Shown here in pieces: positions 35,374 through 45,449 of a stretch of 64,000 bases of DNA. Both the position numbers and the translations under genes were made by a program. The stretch covers positions 868,001-932,000 of the forward strand of contig JAAROD010000015.1 in assembly GCA_012274445.1 (NCBI GenBank). Direction: 5' to 3'. Origin of the DNA: Sclerotiophoma versabilis (Eukaryota > Ascomycota > Dothideomycetes > Pleosporales > Didymellaceae). How positions within the stretch are numbered: position 1 is the first letter of the stretch; every line of letters starts with the position of its first letter. A model generated the notes under the pieces. The model worked only from the letters and a program-made list of their open reading frames with translations, ran no database searches and was not told the origin of the DNA.

Positions 35374-37035
35374 TCAATACCTCGTACTTCTTGGCGTGGC
35401 AAATCCACTTTCCCTTGGACTCGCCCCAGCACTACTATTCCCACTCCTCCCACCCGTCCACACTCTGCTAACTTTAACAATACCGTCAAGATTCTCAGCC
35501 TCTCTGACTACATCGGTAAAGTAAGCCCCTTCGATGCTCTTATCGCTCATCTTATCGCGCTCTTGCAACACGCTAAGACAGCTGAACACTATGTTACCCA
35601 AGTACGTGTTGGTCTTGCGCTCAACCTCTGCGGCGATCTCGGTAGCATCGACTTCCTCGCCGTCGTTGAAGAAGAGTTTGATAGTATCGGTGGCAGGATC
35701 AAAGTCGATATACAAGATCGAGGACTTGAGGCAGAGTTCTGCGATGACAAGACCAATGCGGAAGATATGGATGTGCTTTGAGAGGTCGCGGGCGTCGCGG
35801 CGGCGTCTATTAGCTAAAAGGCAAGACTCCAGCGCTCTTGTTATGGAAAGGTTCCCGGGTGTCGCCGACAGCATACTGGTCCAGTTGGAATCGGCGGTGC
35901 GGCGCCAGCGGACGTTTTTGCAGTCGAGGAATTTGAGCCATTGACTGCCGATAAGGCGGAAGGAAGATTGGGCAATGCCGCTTGCAATGGCGCTTTGGTC
36001 TTGAGGGTAGAGGGTTTGGGAGTCGAGGCGAATGTTCTGGTCTTTGAAGATGGTGGAAAGAGGGTCCTTGTATTCCAGGTCCGAAAGTAGGTTCCTTTGA
36101 GGTATACTAAGTTCGAAGCCGTTGGAGCTACGCGAAGATGGTTTGATGTAGCACACGTCGTACTTGGTTTGCATTTGCACCAAGCTAGGCACCGCAGTGG
36201 TCAAATCGCTCTGCACACGCGTGGATCCGTTGATAGCTTTGATCTTGACAGGATGAACGAGTACTTCATGTGTCCTTCCATCCACTGATAGCAGGAATGC
36301 GAAGTCACACTCACGTATCTGTGGAATAGATAGACCGATGTGTACCTGATTACCTTGACCAGAGGCCTTGTGTAGCATATCGGCATCCTTCTGGGCGGAG
36401 AGTGCATCGAGAAGCTTGTTCTGCACCAATGCTGATCTTCCATCACCGACTTTAAGGACGACTCTTCTACCAGGCAGGCGCTTGATCTCCGAAAAGATAT
36501 CCGGGTGTTCTTTCTCAAGATAGTAGTCGGAAAATCGTTCCAGCGTTGCCAACTTTCGGTGTAGTCGTTCAAGTCGCATCTCAAGACTGTCCGCTCTGCC
36601 GAGGACACTCAATACAAATTTACGTGACCATGAGGTGTTGCGCTGTATCCTTGTCAAGCAATCCTCGACAAGCCATTCATCTATGCGTCCATCTATGGGT
36701 GTTCTGCCCGGTCGAGCGCACAAGGCACGGCCAATGACTAGATCAATCTCGCGTTGCATTGACTTCGAGATAATTCGGATGCTTCCCAGAGTTGATTGTA
36801 TCCGTTCGCAGCCCAGCTTTCCGAACAACACATGCATGTAGATGATTGGCCGGCGTTCCAGTATATCGTACTTTCTTTGCCAGGCTTGAAGAGAGATCTC
36901 GGCGGCATCCAATCCTTCTCTCAGGTCGAACAGTCGGTCGGACAGGCGTCTCCATCTGTGTATCTGCCGTGCGAATGTTTCCAGCGTCTGACCAGCCGTG
37001 AACAGGCCTGAAATAATGCCAATGACTTCCGCCAT
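35374..37035 (-). CDS. Protein with fungal NLR-type N-terminus and DUF7580-like C-terminus
   Basis: This is a single-exon, 553-residue protein. The N-terminus (MAEVIGIISGLFTAGQTLE, then HRWRRLSDRLFDLREGLDAA) resembles the helical N-terminal domains found on fungal STAND/NLR-type proteins (Fungal_N/HeLo-like class). Helices continue to about residue 190, followed by a mixed central part. The C-terminal third (RIGLVIAELCLKSSI and onward) recalls the DUF7580 region that often accompanies such N-termini and looks like a remnant kinase fold. No nucleotide-binding P-loop is visible. A part in non-self recognition or a regulated signalling role is an inference from domain company only. It diverges from the polyQ-protein gene across 603 bp. 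Confidence 0.55.
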   Translation of the reverse strand: MAEVIGIISGLFTAGQTLETFARQIHRWRRLSDRLFDLREGLDAAEISLQAWQRKYDILERRPIIYMHVLFGKLGCERIQSTLGSIRIISKSMQREIDLVIGRALCARPGRTPIDGRIDEWLVEDCLTRIQRNTSWSRKFVLSVLGRADSLEMRLERLHRKLATLERFSDYYLEKEHPDIFSEIKRLPGRRVVLKVGDGRSALVQNKLLDALSAQKDADMLHKASGQGNQVHIGLSIPQIRECDFAFLLSVDGRTHEVLVHPVKIKAINGSTRVQSDLTTAVPSLVQMQTKYDVCYIKPSSRSSNGFELSIPQRNLLSDLEYKDPLSTIFKDQNIRLDSQTLYPQDQSAIASGIAQSSFRLIGSQWLKFLDCKNVRWRRTADSNWTSMLSATPGNLSITRALESCLLANRRRRDARDLSKHIHIFRIGLVIAELCLKSSILYIDFDPATDTIKLFFNDGEEVDATEIAAEVERKTNTYLGNIVFSCLSVLQERDKMSDKSIEGAYFTDVVREAENLDGIVKVSRVWTGGRSGNSSAGASPRESGFATPRSTRY

Positions 37036-37638
37036 GGCTCAGTGGTAGCTGGCAGTCCGAAGGTTGATGCGAACAGCACTGACCAACGGTTCGAAGGTAG
37101 CGGTAAGATTATTGGGGGATGTGCTCGTTAACAACAGCTCAGAGAAAGATGGAAACAATCTTCGACACGCAAGTACCTCCAGCTCACACAGTTATAGAAG
37201 ACGGCCTTATGACCCTGATAATCAAGGGCACAATCTCAGCTCGCAAAAGGCTGGTTTATACTGGTGTACTGCGATTGGATATAAGCAGGGTGTGGCGGTG
37301 GCTGAACACCAGTTCACGATAGTCAGCCCTAAAACAGCCCCCAATCTGGACCCCACAACATCATCAGATGCCCGGCTGCCTGGAGCAGATTCGTAATAAT
37401 GCTGATACAATGGGCCGGGTTGGACCACTTCTCGCGTTTCGGTCATCTTCTTGGACCCCACCTGCCAATGCAGATGAAAAGAAGGGTGTAGTTGGGCGTC
37501 ATTGTTGTTGCATAGCCGCTTTGTGCATCCGCATTGTTCAGCTCGTTTCGCTTGCTCATAAGTGTAGCGAAGTCGTCAGCACGAGCCGTTGAGTTGATCG
37601 TTTGCATTTCTTCTATATCAGAATCTGCATCTCGAAAC
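37036..37638. promoter_or_regulatory. Divergent promoter interval
   Basis: These 603 bp lie between two outward-facing start codons and so must hold both promoters. No named site is visible. Confidence 0.5.
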
Positions 37639-38894
37639 ATGAACAGTCCAATCAATTTTGTCGACGTTAACGAGCGAATCCCGCAGCCAAGACAGCAGCG
37701 CTCGCGATCAAGCGGCTATGTCGATAATCTGGAGGAGCAAGCGAACCGGGACAGGCGCGATCGAGAGAGACAGATGAGACGGTATCGGGAGGGGAGCCAA
37801 CTCACTTCTACTGCCCACCACAGAACAAGATTCGATCATCTCCGTGTCCCTGTGATTGAGACGAGTAGGAGGCCCAGATCCGATGGAAGAGTAGAGCAAA
37901 ATCGCCAAGAGCCCCCGCGAAGCTTTCATGTAGAAGAAGTACGTCCAGGCCCGCAGCCGATATACGATTACGACCTCAGCACCGAACCCATCTTGCCCAG
38001 TCAATTGCCAACAAAGTATGAGTGGAAGCCGCCGCCGCCGCCGCAGCAGCAGCAGCAGCAGCAGCAAAATAAGCCGAAGATCAAAGTTCAGATCCACCAG
38101 GACACTTCGACTACCTCCAGCAGGCCCTCTGCACGCACGCCAAAACGAAGTCCTCCGGCCAGTCCGAGGTCACCTACTGCACAACCGGAGTTGCAATTCC
38201 AGTATTCGACATTGCAAGCGAAGCTCGCTCAAGTGGGGAGCACATGCATGCCCTTTAAGGACATTCTGCCAGCTGACCCACGTGACCAAACATTCGAAAA
38301 GATTGCCGCGCAAGTCGATGGATTTGCGTTTGACTTGCATGTATGGAGCCAACTTGCGAATTTGGACAAGCTTGACATGGTCGAAAAGAGCAAGAGGAAC
38401 ATCGCAGACGCCGCATCACGTAGTTTGGGTCGCTTGATCGACCGAGTGTCTGATCTGCACAATGTATGCGCCACGGTCAAACCGAAGGATCTGAAATTGC
38501 TTCCACTGCCTGCTGTGTGCGACGATGAAGGCGAATATGGGCCGTACGAAGATGGTGGTGACGACAGGTAGGACGCACTCAAGATGGCAAAAGGACGAAG
38601 GAGACAGCTGACAGACTTAGTAATCTCGATGATCCCACAGAGGCCCCGGGCTTTGTCATACACTCACTGCTTCGCAGTATTGAGCTACAGATCCAGACGC
38701 TCAAGCGGCTGTCTCGATCACTGCAGGAGGCGACGTTGGATGCATGGGATGAGGTTGTGAATGTTACGAGGCTGGTTGAGGAAACAGCATTGTACTTCGG
38801 CTCTGAGACCGCTCTGAAGCATTATTCGATCGATCCAAGGTTCGCAGGACGGAAGGCATTGGAAGAGGCGCGCTACAAAGCCGGCGTCGCATAG
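37639..38894 (+). CDS. Hypothetical protein with Pro5-Gln8 tract
   Basis: The product is 400 residues and unrecognised. Residues 1-130 are Arg/Gln/Pro-rich and disordered. A Pro run and an 8-Gln run sit near 130-143, and a Ser/Pro stretch to about 185 has several SP/TP sites. A helical domain follows, from QFQYSTLQAKLAQVG onward. Exons: 37639-38567 and 38621-38894. The 53 bp intron has a GCTGAC branch site and a TTAG end. The second exon contributes amphipathic helices (LLRSIELQIQTLKRLSRSL). The ATG at 37639 (MNSPINFVDV) is the first usable start, but an upstream exon cannot be excluded. The ordered C-terminal half suggests a conserved coiled-coil-like module. Confidence 0.6.
38027..38067 (+). 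repeat. CCG/CAG triplet repeat
   Basis: Five CCG-type codons are followed by seven CAG and one CAA within the coding frame, giving a Pro-Gln tract. The near-pure CAG array may vary in length between strains. Confidence 0.9.
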
Positions 38895-39127
38895 ACTTCG
38901 ATACGATGCTTTCCCTGTAGAATGATCTGTACAAGAGTGTTGTGGTGTTGTGGAGACGGTTCGAGGGCCGAGGTATGGGGACGCAAGCGCGAAAAGCTCA
39001 AAGACACGTCATTCTCGTCTGGCGACGGCGAGTTGGTGGCCCCTTCTTGGTTCTTCTTCCTTGACGAACAAATAATCATTGGGTATAATGCAAGCTCTCT
39101 TCTCATCCATCTCTCCAAGTATTCACC

Positions 39128-39886
39128 TCAAGCCCACTTTAAGCATCTCGTAGCTTCATGCGCATCCTTACACTCCAATCCACAAACCCTCGCTCCACAC
39201 TTTCGACACTTGACTGTTCCCCAGTATCCACAGTTATCGCAGAACTGTCTCTGTGGCGGCCCTCCAGCAGGCGGCGGCGCAGAAAAGCTCTGTGAATACG
39301 GAAGTGGCGGTGCATTGAGCAAAGCTTCGAGAGTCGCAGGGCTCAGTGGTGGTGGTAACAGACCAGATACATCGAGTAATGCGTCGTCAGAGGCAGCATC
39401 GATGTCCATGCGAGAAGGGGGTGCTGCTGGGGCGGGCGTGGCTTCTGTGGAGGTCGGTGGCATTGTACTTTGTCTACGCAGTGCTTGCGGGTTCCGTGCG
39501 TTGGTTGTTTCCCTGCGCAGTGGAGGCGCCTGCTGTTGCTGTGCAAGCTGGGCTTCCTCGTCATCGAGCCAGTGCTTGATCTGCCTTTGGTACTGTATTA
39601 TCCTCCTTGCATTCTGTGTCTTTGGTACTGAGGACCTCCCCGGTATAGAAATGCTCTGTTTCGGGTCATTGTCTCTCTCGAGCTCGGCGATGCGTCGTGC
39701 GATTGCTGTCTGCTGGCGTGCGGAAAGCTCGTTTTCGCCTCGTTGGCCGCCCGGTGCGGCGGCGGCGCGTTTTTTGTTCTTGGGGTTGATGGCGACTTTT
39801 GAGGGGTCGTAACCAGTGTCAACGACGTACGTCCACCCTGGCGCAACGGCGGCCGACGAGTTGGGCAGCACTTCAACGTGTGGCAT
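39128..39886 (-). CDS. VPS71: HIT zinc-finger subunit of SWR1 complex (Vps71/Swc6)
   Basis: This is the homologue of yeast Vps71/Swc6 and human ZNHIT1, a subunit of the SWR1 remodeller that places H2A.Z in chromatin. The 252-residue protein ends in a zf-HIT domain (residues 215-252). Its ligands are Cys216, Cys219, Cys227, Cys230, Cys235, Cys239, His243 and Cys248, starting FCDNCGYWGTVKCRKCG. A basic/polar helix near 80-120 (RRIAELERDN, QYQRQIKHWLDDEE) and a Pro/Ala-rich linker precede it. It is a single exon; the ATG at 39886 (MPHVEVLP) is the first in frame. It converges tail-to-tail with the polyQ-protein gene and diverges from the thioesterase gene across 285 bp. Confidence 0.83.
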   Translation of the reverse strand: MPHVEVLPNSSAAVAPGWTYVVDTGYDPSKVAINPKNKKRAAAAPGGQRGENELSARQQTAIARRIAELERDNDPKQSISIPGRSSVPKTQNARRIIQYQRQIKHWLDDEEAQLAQQQQAPPLRRETTNARNPQALRRQSTMPPTSTEATPAPAAPPSRMDIDAASDDALLDVSGLLPPPLSPATLEALLNAPPLPYSQSFSAPPPAGGPPQRQFCDNCGYWGTVKCRKCGARVCGLECKDAHEATRCLKWA

Positions 39887-40171
39887 TGTTGGCGGTGCGT
39901 TGGGTTGGTGTTGAGTCGGTGCTGCGGAGAAGAGACGGAAGTGCCACTGCACGTTCACGCGCACGCGTTACGGGTCACGGGAAGCCCCGCGCGGGGTACA
40001 TGGCATTTGGAATTGCGGTGTTGACCAAGTAGGCCATATGCCCTAGATGGATCTCGAGATGGTGCTATCGACTATCATGTCACACTGCAAAATCTCTCCA
40101 AGGATATCCCCAGACTTACCTTCAAAGTTCACGGACTCTCTGTGTGTACCTAACGTTGATTCTTAACTAGG

Positions 40172-40942
40172 ATGTCTACACGCGAGCCTCCGATAGTACT
40201 TCCTGCAACATCTCCAGCATCCTCTGCTTCTCAGTCGGCCGCCATTGTCTTCATCCATGGCCTAGGCGACACAGCTGAAGGACCTTCAGCTGTTGCAGAG
40301 CAGTTCCAACGCGCCGGCAAGCTCCCGTACATGTCCTGGACCATTCCAAACGCTACCGAGGACCGCGATGTCGGCACCACAGCATGGTACACGCCGACCA
40401 AACTCTCGCCATACCCACCCTCACGCCCAGAGCTTGAAGACGATGAAGACGAAGACGGATTACTGAGAAGTGTGAAGTATATCACGGAATTGATAGATGA
40501 AATGGTCGCCCAAGGCGTGCCGGAGAAGAGGATAGTTTTGGCAGGGTTCTCACAGGGCCATGTTATGGCTTTGCTCATCGGTCTCACGTCAAAGTACGCA
40601 GGCAAGCTGGGTGGCTTAGTTGGGTTGAGTGGTTACATGGCGATTCCAGAGCGAGTACCAGCGTTGAGGGAAGAGGCTGGGTTACCCGCGCACGTCGACG
40701 ATGATGTAGACATATTCCTTGCTAGAGGCACAGGAGATAGGCTGGTACCGAAGAGATATCACCGCTTGTGTTGTGAGGCGCTGGCCAAGTTTGGGGTCAA
40801 GGATGAGATGTTGACGGTTAAAGAGTACGAGGGGATGGGGCATGTGATGGGTGGCGCTGAGCTGAGAGATCTATGCGCATGGTTAGAGCGGGTTGTTCCA
40901 CCTCTCGAATCTTGGCATCTCAAAGAAGATCGAGTCCGTTAG
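40172..40942 (+). CDS. APT1: Acyl-protein thioesterase 1
   Basis: This alpha/beta hydrolase of the carboxylesterase/APT family removes palmitate from cysteines of membrane-attached proteins in the cytosol. In its 256 residues the oxyanion-hole motif is FIHGLGDT (His29). The nucleophile Ser127 lies in GFSQG, the acid is Asp189 (TGDRLVP), and the catalytic histidine is His224 (GMGHVMGG). An acidic loop (EDDEDEDG) near residue 90 is unusual in length. The residue after GFSQG is His rather than the usual Gly. The ATG follows a CTAG-G that looks like an intron end, so a 5' leader intron is possible. Catalysis should be intact. Confidence 0.87.
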   Translation: MSTREPPIVLPATSPASSASQSAAIVFIHGLGDTAEGPSAVAEQFQRAGKLPYMSWTIPNATEDRDVGTTAWYTPTKLSPYPPSRPELEDDEDEDGLLRSVKYITELIDEMVAQGVPEKRIVLAGFSQGHVMALLIGLTSKYAGKLGGLVGLSGYMAIPERVPALREEAGLPAHVDDDVDIFLARGTGDRLVPKRYHRLCCEALAKFGVKDEMLTVKEYEGMGHVMGGAELRDLCAWLERVVPPLESWHLKEDRVR

Positions 40943-41320
40943 TACAGAGCCCTGGATCTTGTGCTCGTTGACAGGTTCACGCGACACAGAGTGCCTACCA
41001 ATAATGAATAGTCGATCCTAGAATTTCGATTGATGACAGTGAGGAATGCAAAACGCGTTCGTTCGTGGCCCTTGATTGGAGTCTTCTGCAGCGTCGCATG
41101 ATTCGCTGTCGTGTTTGGACGTTCGCAGGAAGGCGCGCCTTGCCGATCGACAGGACGCCGTTGCCAGACGTCCGGCTTGGCAGGGACAAGTTCACGCGTG
41201 TACGTCAGGGTCGGGCCTTCCCCATGTTTCGTGTCAATGCTCCCTTTCCTCAGTCCCACAGCGCGTGCGCTGTTGTCTTTCTATCTTGTTTCACCTTTTT
41301 CGTAATAATTGTAGTCCAGA
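40943..41320. other. Intergenic, thioesterase/mannosidase
   Basis: This spacer separates two genes in the same orientation. No gene was seen. A CTTTTTCGTAATAATT stretch lies just before the mannosidase ATG. Confidence 0.5.
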
Positions 41321-43169
41321 ATGGCACTGATTCGACGATATGGACTATACACAATTCTAGCGGCCTTCTTCGTATATGCGCTGTACTCGCTGAGCTTCCC
41401 GTACGAAGTCGACGACCCCAATGCGAAACCGACTTCTCCCTCGAACGATGCCGAGGCGCAGCGCCCCGGACGGCAACAGCCGCAGCAGCCATACAAGTCT
41501 ATCGATTGGGCGAGGAAGCCTATCCAGCACCCTGTCCAAAGCCTGGCTCAGCTTCCCACAGGAACGCCGGCGAAGCTACCCAAGGTACAGTTCGACTTCA
41601 AAAAGGAAGATTCTACGGCGAAGAAGATACGTGAGACCAGGAAGGAAGAGGTCAGGAAGCAGTTCCTGAAATGCTGGACATCATACCGACAGAAGGCTTG
41701 GATGCACGACGAGCTGAGGCCCATCAGCGGCGAAGCCAGCGACCACTTTGGAGGGTGGGCTGCGACTCTTATTGACGCCCTGGACACCCTGTGGATCATG
41801 GGCTTCAAGGAAGAATTTGAATCTGCGATCAAAGATGTGGAGCGAATCAACTTCGGTTACACCGCGCTTGGGAGGGTCAACGTTTTCGAGACAAACATCC
41901 GACATCTCGGCGGCCTGCTCGCAGCATACGAGCTCAGTGGAGAGAAGAGACTCCTCAGCAAAGCAAAGGAAGTTGGGGAGATGCTCTACCATGCTTTCGA
42001 TACACCCAACCACATGCCTGTCACAAGATGGGACTTTCGTGCTGCAGGAGAGGGCCAGAAGCAGCTGGCGGACCCTCAAGTCTTGCTTGCAGAAATTGGC
42101 TCAATGACCATGGAGTTTACGCGTCTGTCTCAGCTCACTGGTGATCCCAAATGGTACGATGCGGTGACTCGCGTCACCAAAGAGCTCGAGAAGCAGCAGG
42201 ACAACACTAAATTGCCTGGCATGTGGCCAATCGTTGTCAATGCAAGGAAACTCGACTTCACTGAGGACAGTGGTTTCACCTTATCTTCCATGGCTGATTC
42301 TACTTACGAGTATCTCGGGAAGATGCACGCCCTGCTTGGTGGTCAGGACCCGGTGTACAAGAAGATGTATGAGAAAGCGATGAGAACTGCGATCAAGCAC
42401 GTTCTTTATCGCCCTATGACCCCAGATGACTCAGACATGCTCGGCTCAGGCTCGGTTCGCGTAGAGGGTGCGACCGTGTTCTCGGACCCGGAACTGCAGC
42501 ATCTGGGCTGCTATACTGGTGGCATGTTTGCTTTAGGAGGCAAGATTTTTGCCAACAAAGAGCATGTTACCATTGGACGCAAGCTTACAGATACATGTGT
42601 ATGGGCGTACAAGAGCAATCCGGCAGGCATCATGCCTGAGGTGTCACATCTTGTCAAGTGTGCAAACACAACTGAATGCCACTGGGACGATAAAAAATGG
42701 CATGCTGAGATTACAGCAAGAGCTGATTTGCAAAGAGAAGCGGATCCATTGAAGAATATCGCCGGCCTCAGGCTGCCTCCTGGGTTTTCATCGATCGAAG
42801 ACCGTCGCTACATTCTTCGACCCGAAGCTATTGAAAGTGTTTTCATTCTGTACCGCATCACTGGTGAGCAGTCATGGCAAGCAGCGGGGTGGGACATGTG
42901 GACTTCAATCCAGAGAGTTACGGATACCGATATTGGTAACGCGGCTTTGCTGGACATCTCAGCGGACACACCACCAATGGCGGATTCTATGGAGGTAAGT
43001 TGGCGGTTCTCCAGTGCGGTCCTACTAGTTGCTAACAACATCATAGAGCTTCTGGATGGCCGAAACTCTCAAGTATTTCTTCCTCTTGTTTAGCGATCCA
43101 AGCTCCATCAGCTTGGATGACTATGTCTTCAATACTGAAGCACATCCTTTCAAACTACCCAAGGCCTAA
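41321..43169 (+). CDS. GH47 alpha-1,2-mannosidase, membrane-anchored
   Basis: This is a class I mannosyl-oligosaccharide 1,2-alpha-mannosidase (EC 3.2.1.113), which trims N-glycans in the ER or Golgi lumen. The 598-residue protein has a type II anchor at residues 6-26 (YGLYTILAAFFVYALYSL), a Pro/Gln-rich stem and a full GH47 barrel. Barrel landmarks are WAATLIDALDTLWIMG, NVFETNIRHLGGLLAAYELS, DSTYEYLGKMHALLGG, HLGCYTGGM, LRPEAIESVFILYRITG, SFWMAETLKYFFLLFSDP and the final VFNTEAHPF, whose Thr-Glu positions the calcium ion. Two exons: 41321-42994 and 43047-43169. The 52 bp intron has GCTAAC and TCATAG. Splicing is required to obtain the last motifs, which settles the join. The paired cysteines (CYTGG and the later CVW) form the usual disulfide. 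Confidence 0.94.
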
Positions 43170-43537
43170 GTGTAGTGGGGGGTCCACGGTCCCAGTGCAG
43201 CATTTGTCATTTCGAATCGCGCGTATATACCCAATCGAACCAAATACAAAGATTTCACTTTATGGCGAAGAACGGCTGCTGTATAAAGTTCAGTCCAAGA
43301 CAACCTCGATGCTGACCATAAGCATTGCTTGTCATTCGCGATGTTCGCCAGACTAAAGTGGACCCTTCGAAGCATCACCGCATCATAGCAGAGAATGACA
43401 TCACAGTCTGAACATCGATTATAAACCGAAAGAGCCGCGAGGTTTGAGGAGTTCACTCTTAACTGCAAATCCAAACATATTCTCCATACTACCCCCTCTC
43501 CGAAGATCCAAATCGCAACTACCACCAAGAACCTATA
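43170..43537. other. Intergenic, no gene seen
   Basis: This interval holds the mannosidase 3' end and the promoter of the small gene. Nothing specific is recognised. Confidence 0.5.
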
Positions 43538-43844
43538 ATGCCTCACTCCAAGACACCCGGCCAGTCGAACGCGGCTTCCGATAAGTTTAACAAGGATCAG
43601 GCTGAAGGTACGAAACTCTCCCAGCACCTCGCTCTGCGGTTTCTTTCTACTCTCGACTCTCATGCTAACATCGATGGCAGCAAAGGGCCTTGGCGCATCA
43701 AACGCACCCGCCGCGAAGGATCTCGGAAAGCCCGGCGAGGCACCCGTAGCCAGCGACAGTGGAAACTCGAACGTTGGCGTCGACCCCAGCGCAAACAAGC
43801 CTGGTGAGGCTGGCATTGGTGGACCCAACTACGGCACCAGATAG
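43538..43844 (+). CDS. Small Gly/Ala/Pro-rich hydrophilic protein
   Basis: The product is 77 residues from exons 43538-43607 and 43681-43844. The 73 bp intron has a GTACGA donor, a GCTAAC branch site and a CAG acceptor, and splicing keeps frame. The sequence is polar, disordered and low in hydrophobics, with KGLGASNAP and two related KPGEA units, and ends GGPNYGTR. Composition is like small stress-associated fungal proteins, but no family is recognised. The clean intron makes a real gene likely despite the size. Confidence 0.6.
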
Positions 43845-44117
43845 ACAGACGAATGGGCGATTTATGAAGATATGACTACGACGTATGCCATGCTGATGGC
43901 TTGGGAAGCTAATAAATAATGTAAAGCAATCAAACCAAGTGAAATTAAATGTTGCAAATTCTGAATGTACGTGAAGTATCTGGGCTAAAAGGAGCAAGAA
44001 GCTCACGCGAGTCATGGCACGAGTGAAGGCGCTAGCACCCGCAGGACCCTTGCGCGGCTTCAAGTACAAGCCACCAAGCCTCACATTCTCCACACCCGCA
44101 GCAATTGAGCGGCCATC

Positions 44118-45449
44118 ATGTCAAAAGAAGAGGAGCTGTCGTACATAGACTACGAGGCTTTCCTCGACCCAACATTCTCCGCAACGTCCTTTGCAAACAC
44201 GCTCGTGCTCGCAACGAACAACCCCTCAGACACCCCACTCGATCTATCAACACCACTCTCCCGAGTCCTCTTCGATGTACAAGAAGTCGACACACATATC
44301 GACACACTCACGACCAAATCTGCGCTACCACTCCTCGAACACACACGGGAGCATGCTGAGTCGAGCGGACGGATACTCGCCGAGGTGGAAGGACAGGTCG
44401 CAAGCTTGACGGAGAGCTACAAGACGCTTGAAAAAGAGGTCATTGAACGATACGAAGTCGCAGAGCAAGTGCAGCTCACTGCCGAGCGCCTTGTCGAAAC
44501 AGTCAGATTAGGAAGAGCTGTGGCACGATGCCTCATGCTTGGACGACAGCTCGAGGTGCGCATGTCTGAAGTAGGCGGCGTGGGTAGCGCGAAGAAGGAG
44601 GATCACAGAGCGATGGTTAGAAGTGCGGACACAATACTTTCTCTGCGCCAGATGTTCACGAGTACAAAGCCCGGACAAGAGGGTGAGGGACTGGACAAAG
44701 TCAACGTGGTCAATACCCTGAAGAACGAGCTGGTAGTGCCCGGAGAGAGGAACATTGTGTCAAGAGCACAGCAGGTGGTCAAGGAGTTTAGCATGTCGAG
44801 CCTGCTCTCCTCTTCTGGACAGACATCTGCGAGCACGTTCGCGCAAACGGAAGACACGAAGAGCAGGACGACGTCCGCACTACAGACACTTTATCTTCTT
44901 TCCCCTACCAGCGCAAAGACGACTCTTGAGGAATTTGAGCCCACGCTTATGCTCAGCACACTTCAAGACTATCTTCAGACAAGTCTCAAAAGCTCACTAG
45001 CATCGCTCGCTCGAGCGCTTACACAACTACCTCTCCTTGACCGCACACTTCTCGAAATCTCAGCACGCTGTCAGAACATCGTGGCGCTACAATCACTACT
45101 GCAGTCCATCAAAACGCCTGTACACCCTCTCCTTGCTTCAGAGACTTCTGCATCAAAGAATGACAACTTCCTCCAACCACTGCTACACGCCCTCGATACA
45201 AGCTCTCTACCCAGCTACTTCTGGCGCAGTTTAGCGTCAAACATGTCATCTCGGATGCAGGAGATCATGTACAAGGGTGGAGTGTCTGCAAGGACACTGA
45301 GGAGCAACAGGGACAGGGTACGGGATGCAGTGAGGGAGTGCGTTGATCGCGGCAGTAGACTGCCTGGGGAGAAGTCTGGGAGAAAGGGTGAGGGATGGGA
45401 GAGGGAGGCCGCTGTTATGATCGGTAGCATCGTTGGAGGCATCAAATGA
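44118..45449 (+). CDS. COG5: Conserved oligomeric Golgi complex subunit 5
   Basis: Cog5 is a lobe B subunit of the COG tether, which captures retrograde vesicles at the Golgi and so supports glycosylation. The 443-residue, single-exon protein starts with YIDYEAFLDP and FANTLVLATNN. It continues through TPLSRVLFDVQEVDTHI and a coiled-coil at about 60-120, with SALPLLEHTREH inside it. The helical remainder includes VVKEFSMSSLL and NIVSRAQQV. Length and N-terminal block match fungal Cog5, which is shorter than the animal form. The ATG directly precedes the conserved block. The nearby mannosidase, which needs COG for its own Golgi positioning, is a functional neighbour but probably not co-regulated. 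Confidence 0.85.
   Translation: MSKEEELSYIDYEAFLDPTFSATSFANTLVLATNNPSDTPLDLSTPLSRVLFDVQEVDTHIDTLTTKSALPLLEHTREHAESSGRILAEVEGQVASLTESYKTLEKEVIERYEVAEQVQLTAERLVETVRLGRAVARCLMLGRQLEVRMSEVGGVGSAKKEDHRAMVRSADTILSLRQMFTSTKPGQEGEGLDKVNVVNTLKNELVVPGERNIVSRAQQVVKEFSMSSLLSSSGQTSASTFAQTEDTKSRTTSALQTLYLLSPTSAKTTLEEFEPTLMLSTLQDYLQTSLKSSLASLARALTQLPLLDRTLLEISARCQNIVALQSLLQSIKTPVHPLLASETSASKNDNFLQPLLHALDTSSLPSYFWRSLASNMSSRMQEIMYKGGVSARTLRSNRDRVRDAVRECVDRGSRLPGEKSGRKGEGWEREAAVMIGSIVGGIK

Noticed and set aside
37036..37110. tRNA-like text (TGGCTCAGTGGTAGC and GGTTCGAAGG)
   Set aside because: The A-box-like and B-box-like pieces do not fold into a cloverleaf with a paired acceptor stem, and the first overlaps a start codon.
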